64,000 nucleotides of DNA from Erythroxylum novogranatense (GCA_029891385.1 CM057232.1:64107824-64171823), one strand, 5' to 3'. Shown: positions 1 to 11,813, counted from the first letter of the stretch. Notes: generated by a model not told the origin, from the letters alone. Program-made: numbers and translations.

Positions 1-1637
1 CAAGAGGTTTTTGAAGAAAGTTCAAGAAGAAAAAGTGTGGAGGAGAGTCTAAGCTTCACTTTGAACCAAGAAATCACTTGATTAAGTAGAGATTCAAGGT
101 AAGCCATGAGTTTAAAGTTTAGTTTTTACTTGGGTTTTGAGTTAGGAAGACTAAGAATGGAATGAGTTTAGTGATTCTTAAGTCAATTGCATGAAAGTAG
201 TTATGTGGATTTTCAATTGAAGCTATTGTTGAAATGGGTTTTATTTCTCTTGAAATAGAGCAAGAGAGAGGAGAGGAGCAAGAGGAGGAGCTTCATTTAG
301 CAAGGATTTAGCAAGTATAAGGTGGGTTTCATTTTTATCTTTATGCTAGTAAGTGATAAATGCTACCTTAATTAAAGAAATTATGTTCTTTCAAATTACT
401 TTGTGATGATTTGATTGAGTATAATAGATGTATGAATGCCATTATATGAGAACTTGACGAGATATGACATTTCTTGACATTGCTTGATAAAGTCATGAAT
501 TGAATGAGCATGAATATTAGTGAGTTTATGACATTTGAGCTAAGCATGAAAAGCATTTTCGAGAGAATTAGCTAATTGGATTGCATGAAAATCCATTTTC
601 AGAAAATCAGCTAGTGGACAAGAAAAGTCCAGTTTTATGCATGAAATTCAGTGTTATGTGGGTTAGTTAAGTCCACCAAGAAAGTCACGTGCACGTTGAC
701 CAAGATAGCCTTCGCCTGCCGCCTGATTGTGGCATAGGATGTTCCTTTTTGGACTCCTCAGTATATGACTACACTTGTGTAGTTCATCAGTAACCCGTGG
801 ACTTTTTCAACCATCAGCTATGTGTTTACGTGTTAGCATATGTTTGTAAGAATGATGAATGCATGAATCATGAAATTATGCTTTTAGCTTGATGAATTCA
901 CGAAATGCAAGTTGTATGATTTGTTGATGAGAATATTGCCAACAGTATGAGTAATGAATAGATTCAGCTTAGTAGTATAAATATAAACGTGTTACCCTCG
1001 AGCGAAAGCTCACCCCCACCTTCCCGTCCCATCTCCAGGTGAAGAGCGTGATCTCGAGGAATGAGCATAAAAGGCATACTCCAAGATTATGTTTTTGATG
1101 TATTTCAAGTCAATTGTTGTAAACGATGCTTTAGATGCATTTTAAGAAAACAGTAGCATTTTGGAAGTGTATTTTGAACCAAGTTGTAAAAGGGCTTGAA
1201 ATGCCCACTAAAGCATTGTAAGCTACTTGTTTTGAATGTGAATGAGATGCATGAATTACGATTTATTATGATCTCTCAAAACCATTTATTATCATGTTTA
1301 AGCATAGTATCCAAAGTTGCATGAAATGGCTTTGGAATCCAAGTGGGTAGAAATGCATGTTTAGTTCAAGTGAAGACATATATAGAGTTGTGATTGATGA
1401 GTGTTATGTAGAAGTAAGAATGTGATTGGGTTATGGTTAATAAGTTTTGCATGAGTGATTGTACAAGATCATTATGGTTTGGGTTTGAATAGAATGCTAG
1501 GAGTGTGTTGTTGCCATTGAAAATCCATTGGGATAATTAGGTTGTTATGTGTTGTGGAATATGGAGGATTTAAGTTTTTATGTAGGTACTTGGATTGAAG
1601 AGGGTTTAGAGAGTGAAATGTGGTTGTTGGCATAAAG
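1..1637 (+). repeat. Gypsy LTR fragment, plus orientation, left end outside the window
   Basis: There is no coding capacity. The stretch carries landmark blocks seen in the better-preserved Tekay-type LTRs of this window, in the same order. These are a purine-rich block with GAGCAAGAGGAGG near 275-290, a block with CACGTGCACGTTGACC near 688-703 followed by a CCTGCC segment, and a pyrimidine tract ending in CAGGTGA at 1011-1042. The order fits a plus-strand LTR. Both ends are unclear: the left end is cut by the window and the right end runs into the palindrome array. I call it an LTR by comparison with the other copies only. Confidence 0.55.
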
Positions 1638-1905
1638 TTACACAGCCTGTGTGAATTTTCACACAGACTGTGTAATTTTCTGGTGTAGGAGGCGTAGTTG
1701 GCAGTGGGTTACACAGCTTGTGTGAATTTTCACACAGACTCTGTAAATTTCTGGTGCAGGGAGACGACAGTGGCAGTGGGTTACACAGCCTATGTGAATT
1801 TTCACACAGACTGTGTAAATCCATGGTGCAGGGAGACGCAGTAGCAGAAAATTACACAGCCTGTGTGAATTTTCACACAGACTGTGTGATTTTCTCACGG
1901 TCCAT
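1638..1905. repeat. Four-unit tandem array of near-palindromes, period 71-72 bp
   Basis: Units start at 1638, 1709, 1781 and 1852, giving spacings of 71, 72 and 71. Each begins with a 38-bp segment that nearly equals its own reverse complement. The segment contains two short perfect hairpins, ACACAGcCTGTGT and ACACAGaCTGTGT, around a GAATTTTC centre. The rest of each unit is GC-richer spacer (CTGGTGCAGGGAGACG type). The last unit is partial. The reading frames across it look only like translated repeat. Confidence 0.9.
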
Positions 1906-2490
1906 GTAACCCGATAATGACAGAATTTCGAATTTTGGTCTTCACGAAAGTTGTAGCCCTAGATGTCTATTTTCTAACCGTCAAGAACGAAGTCATTCCA
2001 ACGTCTATAGTGAAAGTTATAGCATTTGCGCCAAAAGATGTTCAATTTGATTTTGGGAGTGAGCATAGTCTATTCTTTTGGGCATAAAACACTCATTCGA
2101 CCTCCAATTGAGGTGAGGTTTAAACCATTGGATTTATAAGACATATATCTTTCACTCTATAAAATTTGGTATCATTTGGAGTTAATTGAGGAGATTTGCA
2201 TTAAAGCAAGTGAGAGGTCAGTTAAGAGAGCATGCTTCGGGTATGAACTCTTTTTGGTTTTTGGTGTGTATCTTGAGTTATATAACATCTGATTGAAGCG
2301 ATTCTTGTCTTAAATAAAACAAGAGTCATAAGTTTATGATTTACAAGAGAAATCAATTTGAAATTAGGGTTAAATGAAATGAACACTACAAGGCAAGATG
2401 ATCAAGCGTCATGTTTTACGGTTCAAGAGTTGGACTCCGGTAACGGGATCTAACAGTTGGGGTCCGGTCTCCGGGTCGGGGCCCGACATA
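1906..2490 (+). other. LTR-like non-coding DNA between palindrome array and copia fragment
   Basis: The text at 1930-2050 (AGTTGTAGCCCTAGATGTC and following) resembles the upstream parts of the gypsy LTRs near 9000-9060 and 48890-49030, so this is probably more plus-strand LTR. From about 2430 it becomes GC-rich (GGGTCGGGGCCC), like the chromovirus LTR ends near 52690. The copia homology begins abruptly after this. I see no gene. Confidence 0.4.
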
Positions 2491-2997
2491 GGTAATGAGC
2501 ATAAGGTTTGCAAGTTGCAAAGGTCCATTTATGGACTTAAGCAAGCATCTAGGTCTTGGAACATTAGGTTTGATAAGGCTATCAAAACCTATGGGTTCAT
2601 ACAAAACCTAGATGAGCCTTGTGTTTACAAAAGAATACAAGAAGGTAAGGTTACTTTCCTAATCCTGTATGTTGATGACATTCTGCTCATTGGGAATGAT
2701 GTGGGAATGTTATCTGCGGTTAAGGGATGGTTGAATGAACAGTTTTCAATGAAGGATTTGGGAGAGGCTACCTATGTTCTAGGGATCAAACTTATAAGGG
2801 ATCGTAAGAACAAGAAGATAGTTTTGTCTCAACTAACCTACATTGAGAATATGCTCAATAAGTTCGCCATGCAAGATTCCAAGAGGGGTTTCACTCCTAT
2901 TAGACATGGAATCAAACTTTCAAAGGAACAAGCACCTAAAACCCAAGAGGAGGTTGAACGCATGCGTAACATTCCATATGCTTCGTCCAGTTGGTAG
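2491..2997 (+). pseudogene. Ty1/copia (Angela/Tork-like) reverse transcriptase, 5'-truncated
   Basis: This fragment would copy element RNA into cDNA. It reads from the copia RT hallmark YGLKQASRSWN (about 2530-2560) through the catalytic box YVDDILLIGN (about 2668-2697), then FSMKDLGEA and VLGIK, to IPYASS before a stop at 2995-2997. The two aspartates of YVDD are present. Everything upstream (gag, protease, integrase, N-terminal RT) is missing. The first homologous residues, near EHKVCKL at about 2497, follow unrelated GC-rich LTR-like DNA, so the 5' end was lost by truncation or recombination. An upstream in-frame start near 2398 lies in that unrelated DNA and is not the real start. Lineage is judged from the SWNIRFDKAIKTYGF and DEPCVYK patterns. 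Confidence 0.85.
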
Positions 2998-3638
2998 TTT
3001 GATGTATGCAATGTCGCACTAGACCGGATATCATTACGTGAGTGGGATGGTAGCGATTTCAGTCCAATCTAGGAATGGAACATTGGACTGCGATTAAGTG
3101 TATACTTAAGTATCTTCGTCAAACGAAGAACTTAATGCTTGTTTACTCTGAAGTAATCTTATTCCGACGGGATATCTGGATTCGATTTCCAATCGATGTT
3201 GATTCAAGGAAATCAACTTCGGTTCTATATTTACTTTAGGAGGTGGAGCCATAGTTTGGAGGAGTGTCAAGCAATCTTGTATTGTCGATTCGACTATGGA
3301 GGTTGAGTATGTTGCTGCTTGTGAAGCGTGAAGGAAGCGATCTGGCTCGGAAGTTCTAAATGATTTGGAGGTAGTTCCAGAGGTAGAAAAGCCATTACAC
3401 TTTATTGTGATAATAGTGGGCGATGGCTAATTCTAAAGAACCTCGAACCACAAAGCTGCCAAACACATTGGCGAAAGTATCATCTCATAAGGAGATAATA
3501 AAACGTGGAGAAGTGGATGTGGTAAAGATTCCTACAGAGCAAAACCTTACTGATCCGTTCATAAAGACATTGACTCAAAAGAGCTTTGAGGGTCACCTAG
3601 AAGGGATGGGAATGAAGGATATGTCAAACTTGCTTTAG
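2998..3638 (+). pseudogene. Ty1/copia RNase H and pol C-terminus, decayed
   Basis: This continues the RT fragment with several frameshifts. Recognisable pieces in shifting frames are a YAM..TRPDI-like stretch just after 3000, a KYLRQTKNLMLVYS stretch near 3105-3150, a CEA...KEA.WLG stretch near 3315-3350, and a clean C-terminal segment from 3423 (ANSKEPRTTK to MKDMSNLL) ending in a stop at 3636-3638. The VDVVKIPTEQNLTDPFIK motif is the usual C-terminal copia RNase H signature. RNase H would remove the RNA template, but this copy cannot be translated intact. The end lies 14 bases before the 3' LTR, as expected. Confidence 0.8.
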
Positions 3639-3652
3639 GGCAAGTGGGAGAT
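3638..3652 (+). other. Polypurine tract of the Angela-like element
   Basis: A purine-rich run (GGGCAAGTGGGAGA) sits directly before the LTR start TGTTGGAG. This is the usual primer position for plus-strand DNA synthesis. Confidence 0.75.
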
Positions 3653-5672
3653 TGTTGGAGTTATGTAAATATAGTGCCCTGGAAAGCAAGTGTATTTACA
3701 TGTAACTTTATCTTCTTCGCCATGCTTTGTAATGAAAATATTTATTATTAATAAAACAAAAGAGTTTGGTTTTATCTGTATGAGCATTATATATCTGTTC
3801 ATAAGGTAACAAGATTCATTTGTAAGTAATATACATATACATAGAGATGTATGGGAAACATGTATATTATTAGAATCTGAATTAATTGATTCACAGTTGA
3901 ATAATCAAGTTGGTCGCTTGATTATGGTTTAGACTGTAGTGTTGCGATTTATCTCCATATAAGTAAAGGAGTTTACTTAAAGGGAATGATGAGTTTCATA
4001 TCATGATAGTAGTAGACTATCGATAATGGCACTATTAAATGAATTGAATCAAGTATGTTTTCAAGAATAAAGTGGGTCGTTACTTTAATCTTAAAACATA
4101 CAACTTAAGCATTCGCTATTATGAACCACAATCTTGATGAGTGGTGAACTCATATGTGTTTCATTATAATTCTTGATATGATCGAATAGATTTTTACAGG
4201 TATTAATCCAATTATCTGCATGTTGGAATTATTAATTGAAACATGTATCAGGGAACATTCACTCAAATAAAGAGTTTATAGTGTTATCATCTCTTCTAGA
4301 TGTTTTAAGGAGATTTGGTGATTAAACTGGTGCCAGTAGTTTGATGAACTAGCTACCCATCAAGTCTTAACACTAAGATGAGATCTTATGTGTTAATCAC
4401 CATATAAAGTAAAATGAGAGATCTAGAAGGAAAAACCAACATAAGGGCAAAACGTTAATTTTACCATTTGTTGTGCGGATGGCTATAATAAGGTTCTAAA
4501 TAGGGTTTGCAATTGGACATATTCTCATAATATTTAATAATTCAAGAGTTCAACTAATTTTCTTTAGTGGAATGACATTTAGTTAATAAGCTAGAATTAA
4601 TTCCAATGAGATTGAATTATTTCGGGCTTATTGAGCTTGAATTATCAAAGTCCAATAAGATTCCCCACTTGGCTTTAAGGAAGGTTATCAAGCTAAGTAA
4701 GAAGTAGTTTGGAGGCTTTAGAAGTCCATAATTGAATGATGGGCTTATACTAATTAATGGTTAATTGGAAGCCCATATGTTCATTTAGAAATGGGCTTGT
4801 TTTGGTTTAATGTAATTGATTAGATTAATTATATTAAAACAATTTTTTAAATGGAGAAGAAGAAATTTCGAAATTGTGTTAGGTTAGATGTGTAACCACA
4901 CATTTGACATTAAAATACTAAATAAAGATGGTCTTTATTATGGTTCATCATTATTAAATGGAGTTATGAACTTACCATTAAATGGTTTAATGGTTGGCTT
5001 TTAATGTTGGCATGTAACCTATTTGCATTCATTAGATTAAAGATGAAAGATGTGCATTAGATGGACCATCTTCCTTCTTTCTTCTTGCCAAAACCGAAAT
5101 GGGTATTCAATTATAGGTTATGGTCTTTTCAAATAGCCATTTAAAGATAAATGAAGTAAGTCTCATTTATTGGCTATTTGATGAGTGATTAATGTAAGTG
5201 ATGCATTGGATGCCTCTCACTTTTTCCATTCATGCATATTTCAAAATTGAGATGTAAGAAAGGGTTCTTGCATGGTTTTTAGACATTCTCTCCTTTCATC
5301 CAGGTAGGGCCGAAATTCCTAAGTGAAAGAATTGAAAGAGTTTCAATTTTGGTTCTTCTTCTTCTAAGAAAATCTCCTCCAAATATTTCTTCTCCTTTCC
5401 CACCAAAGGATTTTGTTAACCTATTTGTCCTTGAAGAACAAGTGGTAAATCTAATTGGTTGAGGATACTACAACAAGGAAAAAGATAGATTGCTAAAGGA
5501 AAAGACTCAAAGGCAAAGGATTTGGATATAAGAAGGAGAGGATAGCGTAGCGAGGATTTAAAGCTGTAGCGAAGGAGTCGGTAATTCCTTTTATCTTGTT
5601 CTTGGTTTTATTATCCTTATACCATATCATGTATGGATTAGCATGTTGATTTGGATATATTGTTTCCGCTGC
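3653..5672 (+). repeat. 3' LTR of the Angela-like copia element
   Basis: It starts TGTTGGAGTTATG right after the polypurine tract, followed by an AGTGCCCT block close to the conserved start of Angela/BARE LTRs. About 2 kb of non-coding AT-rich DNA follows and ends near a TTTCCGCTGCA motif at about 5661-5672. The two solo LTRs on the minus strand share a TTTTCCGCTGC block near the same LTR end, which supports membership in a related family. The exact 3' edge is uncertain by some tens of bases, and no target duplication can be tested because the 5' side of the element is gone. Confidence 0.7.
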
Positions 5673-6464
5673 AAGATGATTTCTTAAATTTTTTTGAAAT
5701 CTATCGTTTCTCCATACTAAGCATGCTTTCTTTTTCCGATCCAACAACTCCTTCCTCACACGACGCGGCGAATTCAACATCGGACGTCGCGGCGTGCTCA
5801 TGAGTACGTCACGACGTGCGGGGCTGGAGAACGCCTCCGAACCTGATTTTTCCAGCATTTCCCAACTTCAATCCTTCCCTTAATCACATGCAACCCATCT
5901 AAACCTTGATTCAAGTCCTATACTACATTTCTAACCTATTAACAACTTAAAAACAAGCACAAAATCATCAACCCAAGAAATCTATCCATTTTTGCCTTTA
6001 AACCCTAAACCACCGATTCTAACACATTCAATCCATCTTGGAGTTTAATCTAACCACAATACAATGGAATGAATTCAAACATACTAGCAATCGCTTCAAA
6101 TATGTCGGAAACCTCAAGCATCGAAAACCCACTTTTTCTTCTTTCCTTCCTCACCCTACGACACTCTCTCCCTCTTCTTCTCTTTTCACTTTTTCTTCTT
6201 TCTCTTCAAATTTTCACCCAAGCCTAAAGGAAGGGAAAAGACCAAGACACCCCTCTTGTCAAGCCTTAACCTATCTAACTCCAGAAATCTTCCCAAAATG
6301 CCCTCATATTATTTTTACCCTATAATTCTCATTCACACCACATTAAACTCAACAAAACCTCAATAATCCACTAGCACTCCCAATTTCATCAAACTAAGGC
6401 ATAAACACATAATTAATACAATTCGTGCTTAATAACATAAATGAAAAAAAATCAAGGTCCAACA
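5673..6464 (-). repeat. Chromovirus LTR fragment D, minus orientation
   Basis: It matches the distal part of the LTRs of element A. A CpG-dense segment with GACGTCGCGGCGTGC lies near 5785-5800, then an AACCTTGATTCAAGTCCTA-type stretch, an AAACCCTAA block near 6000, a C/T-rich stretch (TTTTTCTTCTTTC) at 6130-6210, and an LTR edge ATCAAGGTCCAACA at 6451-6464. The other LTR edge is missing, where the copia LTR abuts. The open reading frames across it match no known protein. Confidence 0.65.
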
Positions 6465-7255
6465 AGCGGCATGCTAAAATAGTCAAACACTTAAAAACTA
6501 ATACAAGTTTTTTCAAATTTATCATTCGTGTACACCAAAATCAACAATCAGATTCGGCCCCAATCCTTTAGTTCGTAAACATTTGCATTTACAACATTCA
6601 ATCTTTACATAAACCATCGAAATTTTACTTATGCTAGAATACTCAAACACTTAAAAACTGATTCAAATTTTTTAAATTTATCATACGTGTATATCGAAGT
6701 CAACAATCAGATTCGACCCCAAACCTTTAGTTTGTAAACATTTGCATTTACAACTTTTCGACCATTACATAAATCATCGAAATTTCACTTCCAAACATTT
6801 AAAAACTAATACAATTTTTTTCAAATTTATCATTCCTGTACACTGAAATCAACAATCAGATTCGGCCCGAAACCTTTAGTTCGTAAACATTTGCATTTAC
6901 AACATTTCAACCATTACATAAATCAACAAATTTCACTTATGCTAGAATAGTCAAACACTAAAAAACCGATACAAATTTTTTCAAATTTATCATACATGTA
7001 CACCGAAATCAACAATCAGATTTGGCCCCAAACCTTTAGTTCGTAAACATTTGCATTTACAACATTTCAACCATTACGTAAATCATCAAAATTTCACTTC
7101 CAAACACTTAAAAATTGATACAAATTTTTTCAAATTTATCATATGTGTACACCGAAATCAGCAATCAGATTCGACCCTAAACCTTTAGTTCGTAAACATT
7201 TGCATTTACAGCATTTCAACCATTACATAAATCATCAAAATTTCACTTCCCACTC
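6465..7255. repeat. Tandem array with alternating 159- and 149-bp monomers
   Basis: Five copies share AACAATCAGATTYGRCCC, TTTAGTTCGTAAACATTTGC and CATTACATAAATCATC. The anchor AACAATCAG (one copy AGCAATCAG) occurs at 6543, 6702, 6851, 7011 and 7160, so the steps are 159, 149, 160 and 149. The longer monomer contains TATGCTAGAATAGTC, which the shorter lacks, giving a dimeric higher-order repeat of about 309 bp. It lies between LTR fragment D and LTR C. It could be a U3 minisatellite of element C or an independent satellite patch. Confidence 0.85.
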
Positions 7256-7749
7256 AGGCCCATTTCAAATACAAAATACTTATAGTCATAATGTTATTAC
7301 ATTTCAAAATCATTTACATATATATTGCACATCATTTATGAATACACGTTTTAAAGTAATACAATGAAATACATATGTAGGACGAACTAATCCGACCCTT
7401 ATCTTTCACTTATATATAGTAGGTATACCCGCGTTTGTCTAACGAGGTACTCTTTTGAGCCTGAAAAATAATTCCAAATTTTGGGTGAGTTTTGCGAATT
7501 TATTGAGTGACCATCCTGGATGGCTCACTCAATCACATAATACATACAATTCACATAATTCACATCATTCATTAATACTCATATTGAATCACAAACACTT
7601 GATCAATCATTTCACATTTTTCATTCAACACATACCACACTCCAAAATCATTCAAACCATTATAATCATTCACATCTTATGCATATGCAATACTTATGAG
7701 TTTCACTTTTTGTTTTATTTTTTTGTTGTAACCAAGTACCTATAACTAT

Positions 7750-7860
7750 CACGTATTCATTATAGATAGGGCTCAATAATAACTATCTCAGATCCACTAT
7801 ACATATCGAGCTCACTAATAACTGCCCCGTATTCGTTGGAGATACCGGGCTCATTTTACA
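7750..7860. repeat. Three-unit repeat, about 38 bp period, in LTR C
   Basis: Three units each combine a CGTATTC-like start, GATA and GGCTCA plus TAATAACT. The equivalent block in the other LTR copy at 37770-37881 has an exact 39-bp step. It is older than the element's insertion because both LTRs carry it. Confidence 0.7.
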
Positions 7861-9428
7861 TAGTGAGCCTTTAACTCTTAATCCCTTTCTGAGCTCTAGG
7901 CTCTTTTTCACATTCTAAACTCTAAGCTCTTTTTTTGTGGCTACACTGGTCACAAATGCCTTTATCTTTCATGTATTCATGTAATGAACTGCATCAATTA
8001 TATATGATCAACTTTTTACTTTCACATGTCATCGGACATTAGTCCGGCATTTAACATTAAAGAATCATTCTTTTTCATTCATATGCATATTCACATTTTT
8101 TCTTCGAAACTAGGTCCAACATTTAATAATCAAGTCATGTATATTTCATCAAAAGTACATACAAGGAACACTATAATATCTCAATCATAGCTCACACCGG
8201 ACCTTCTGTCCAGAAATCAACACAATCAATCACATTTATATGATCATTCAGTAGTCATTCAATACAAAAATTCAAAACAAAACAAACAATAAAATGAGAT
8301 CATCTAGGTTAACTCATAGTATGCTCCAGATTAGTAATTTTTTCCAAGATCTAGAAATATTTGAATGAGAACGTTTATCCTACACATCAAAATCATGTAA
8401 TACACACATCACACACACACATTAATAACAATGCACAATTTTAAGCATTTATTTATGGATATATGTATATGTGGACCATGTACAATGTATGTTCTTGACA
8501 ATCCTGGGTAAATTATCAAATTTATCCACATTCTCATTTCATAACTCAATTACTAGTCATTTAATTTTTATCATTAGTTGCTTTCAAAAAACTCAAATTC
8601 TCATTCACTTTAACATTAACTTGGTACTCATTACTCATTTCCTTTGAATCACAACAACAATCATATGAACCACTTCATCTCCATTATACACATGTCTTTG
8701 GTACTTCAATACCAACAATTCATTCACTATTGTTATTCTAACATTTTATGATCATACATTATCCAAACTCTCATTCTTTCTTATAAATTCTCCAAAATTT
8801 AAGACCTTCGGGTCTCTTTTCCATGATCTATTAGAGAATGAAAATGAGATAATTTGGCAAAACTTTCTTCTAATAACATGTTCCCTATTGTTTTAAGTTT
8901 CTAATAACACCAAATCATTTGATTTCGTTCAATATTCCTAAATTTATACTCTAAATAATTCGGACCATTCCTTAACTATAACAGTACTCTATACCTAACT
9001 TCAGGTCAGATTTTGAAACTATGGAGACAATTGGATTTTGATTTCTTCATAACAATTGTAGACCTATGTCTCTATTTTAATATAAATGAAAAATCATCTC
9101 ATTTAGATAAATACATAACAAGTTATGCCTAAAAAAACCAAAGCATGTTTAGTGATAATACTCTAGTAATCATTTTCCATAACTCCTCATCAATTCCGTC
9201 CCAAATTCATCAATAAATCCCTCCAAAATGATTCATATGGTTATAATTGTTTTTGGATATGATGATTAATGTGTTACGAGTCCAATGGTTCAAGTCCCAT
9301 GCCATTTGGAGATCAGGAGAAGAAGATATGGCCAAAAGATCAAAGGATGTTCACGTCTATCAACTTTCACTACAACTTCACTATGCACGATCATGAGATC
9401 TCTTATGACCCTTAAGAGTCACGATCAT

Positions 9429-9433
9429 GCTTG
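9429..9433. other. Target-site duplication (left) of element B
   Basis: GCTTG directly precedes the LTR start TGTTAGGCCCC. The same five bases follow the right end of element B at 30235-30239. Confidence 0.85.
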
Positions 9434-9509
9434 TGTTAGGCCCCAAATTGTTTTTCTTGATGTTATTAAGTATGAATTATGTTAGTTGTATGATTTATGG
9501 CATAGTTTG
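9434..9509 (+). repeat. Element B 5' LTR, part 1
   Basis: It starts TGTTAGGCCCCAAATTG and matches the start of the 3' LTR at 27883 nearly base for base up to CATAGTTTG, where element A enters. Confidence 0.93.
9505..9509. other. Target-site duplication (left) of element A
   Basis: GTTTG precedes TGTTGGACCCC and is repeated at 18903-18907 after the right LTR. The uninterrupted site can be read in the 3' LTR of B near 27954-27960. Confidence 0.93.
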
Positions 9510-11783
9510 TGTTGGACCCCGCTGCTGGAGCCCAACATCGATCATGAGAGCGTGGCGTGAAACATGCTATTTTTACATTTAAGGAAAAGACCTGCGGAAA
9601 GCTAATGGGCCTGCTGGAAACCAAACTTGAAACTTGCTTTCATTGAAGTGAAAACCAACACATGCATAATTCATTATTCAAAAGATGAGTTTTCAACCCA
9701 TCGGAAGTTCAACAGACCCATCGTGAAACTTTCATGCTCTTAAAACAAACATAACCATAATTCATGCTCCAAAAGATGAGTTTCATAAAGCTTTTAGAAT
9801 ATCACAACCCAAATACAATCCATGAGTTGAAGAGCCAAAAAAATACAAAACACTCTTGAACCCATAATACTTGAAATGTAATCAAAGTCTTGCCATTCAA
9901 CAATATAACATTGAAAATAAACAAAAGAAACTGGAGTGTTGTCGTACTCGTGATTCACTCGATCTCTGGCTCGTCACCTGAATGGGGGAGATTAGAGGGG
10001 GTGAGCTATAAAGCTCATGGGAACACATCTATAATATAGTAATAAGCAAAAGTATTCAAAATATCTCATTGCCGTGATACTTATTGAAATCATATCAATT
10101 GAACGTGCATGTATCGTTTCTTGAAAATGCTTGATTCTTGAATAAATCATGATGCATGTCACATAATAACACATAACACATAACATGATGGTTTGGGTGT
10201 CCCGGGTTCGTGACGTACTACACATGCCATCGAAATGTTGATGTGTAGACGTAGTTTCGTGAGGGAATCCTTGTGGAAACCCGATGCCCACAGTCAGGCG
10301 GTAGGGAGAAGCCTTCTCATGAGTCAATTTGCACTTGACTATCGTGAGGGACACCACAAACCCACATAAGCATGTTCTTATAAACTTGTTGCAAAATGGC
10401 ACTTGCTTGTAAACTTGCTTGTAATCTTACTTGTCATGTATTTCAGAAACTTGATTTCATGCACTTGTATTCGTAAAGGAGAACACTCCTTTGTGAAAAT
10501 CTTGATAATAATCATGAATGCAAATCACAATGCAGAATATAATCATTCATGATAGTATGCAATGCGATCGTGGATGATGTAATGTATATGCATGAGATCT
10601 TGCTTGATTTGAACTAAACAATGAGTACTTAATTACTTTATTATAAACATGAACCCACCTGATTTCCTTGCTTTTTCTTGCCTAGGAATGAGTTTCCACT
10701 AGAGCCTCTTGATCCTCTTGCCTCTCTTGATCTCCTAAAATAAGAACCAAAATCTTATTCAAAAACTCATGCTGAAACCATAATGTCATTCCTAACTTCC
10801 GTCTCAAATTTCATATTCTTAGGAATTGATTCATCAATTCATCTCTTCACAACACTTGTAGATCTATTTCTCTAGTTCACTACGCCTCTAAAATCACCCC
10901 AAAAGGACTTCTGTACCAAAAGATATGAGCAAAACACTAAAATCAACTTGTTGGAAAATTGGCCCTCGCCATGACGAGTGGTATTGGCACGTGGCGTCTG
11001 ACCTCCTTAAAACGCATGCACGTCGCGGCGAGTTATTCTAAATTCGAATGCACATCGCGACGTGCGGCCTTCTGCACGTCGCGGCGTGCGTCTTGAAGCT
11101 CGTCACGACGTGCGGGCGGAGCTTCGTCTCCAGAACCAGTTTTTGCCATTTTCAAACCTTAAATCCTTCCATCTCTCAACTACAACACATCTAACTCATG
11201 AATCAAGTCATATTCTGTCATTCTAACCTCATTCTAACTCACAATCATCAACATAAACACAAAATCCAAGCAAATCTACCAAAGTTCACCATAAACCCTA
11301 ACTTCACCGATTTTACCTCAATCCATGCAAATCTAGGGTTAGATTCAACCTAAACAAGAGTAGAAGAGTATAACTTACCTTAAGGAAGCTTGAAATCTGT
11401 CGGAAAACCACCTGGAACTAACTTCCTCTTCTTCTCTTCTTCTTTCCTCTCACTGCCACCGACGATGCTCTTCTCTTCTCTTCTTTCTATTTTCCCTTTC
11501 TTTTCTTCTTTTCTTTTCTATCTTTTAACTCCTTTAACCTACAAGAAAAAAACAATGACTACAATGCCCTTCAAGTTAAGCCTAAAACCTCTTACCCTTG
11601 GGTGGCTTGTCCATTTTGCCCTCAACCATTTCTACTCTTTCATAAACACTTATTCCACACTAATCTCAATTAAATCCAAATTTTCCATGAATATTCTCAA
11701 TAAAATCAAACTATACCATAAATCATAAATCAAATTAATTCATACTTAATAACTTCAAGAAAACAAAATTTTGGGGCCCTACA
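9510..11783 (-). repeat. Element A 3' LTR
   Basis: It runs 2,274 bp from TGTTGGACCCCGCTG to GGGGCCCTACA on the plus strand. Read on the minus strand, it holds the pyrimidine tract plus CAG/GT block at about 9974-10013, the CACGTGCACGTTGAC-like block (degraded) near 10310-10340, a CpG-dense palindrome cluster at 10966-11114 and a pyrimidine-rich (plus-strand) patch near 11420-11520. It pairs with 16641-18902 with only scattered differences, apart from a clustered mismatch near 10965-11010. Confidence 0.94.
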
Positions 11784-11801
11784 TTTCTCCCCCTCTTAAA
11801 A
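11784..11801 (-). other. Polypurine tract of element A
   Basis: The plus-strand pyrimidine run TTTCTCCCCCTCTTAAAAG abuts the inner edge of the 3' LTR, so the sense strand has a purine run just upstream of it. This is the priming site for second-strand synthesis. Confidence 0.85.
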
Positions 11802-11813
11802 GAAATTTCGTCC

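Larger units (their letters stand above)
7256..9433 (-). repeat. Left LTR of old gypsy element C, part 1
   Basis: From about 7630 onward the stretch matches 37640-38508 and 40452-41370, the second LTR copy of the same element. Shared landmarks include ATATGCAATACTTATGAG, a three-unit 38-39 bp repeat, a CGGACATTAGTCCGGCATT segment and the GCACGATC palindromes. It stops at the insertion of element B and continues at 30240. The left LTR boundary could not be placed: the part from 7256 to about 7630 has no counterpart in the right copy, which is truncated. I see no gene. Confidence 0.7.

Noticed and set aside
1638..1905. CRISPR-like array (direct repeats with spacers of even length)
   Set aside because: The spacers are themselves repeated, there are no cas genes, and the context is a plant retrotransposon. 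It is an ordinary tandem repeat.
1606..1909. Open frames on both strands with repeated HSLCENSHRLC-type residues
   Set aside because: Artefact of translating the palindromic tandem array. The Cys-rich look suggested a small secreted peptide, but there is no signal peptide and the same array reads open on both strands.
5493..6325. Frames of 121 and 95 codons near the copia LTR end
   Set aside because: They cross the chromovirus LTR D fragment and its CpG cluster and match no known domain.
7143..7745. Two open frames of 74 and 96 codons in AT-rich DNA
   Set aside because: They are low-complexity (His, Asn, Ile, Ser), lie across the tandem array and LTR C, and match no protein family. They are repeat DNA, not genes.
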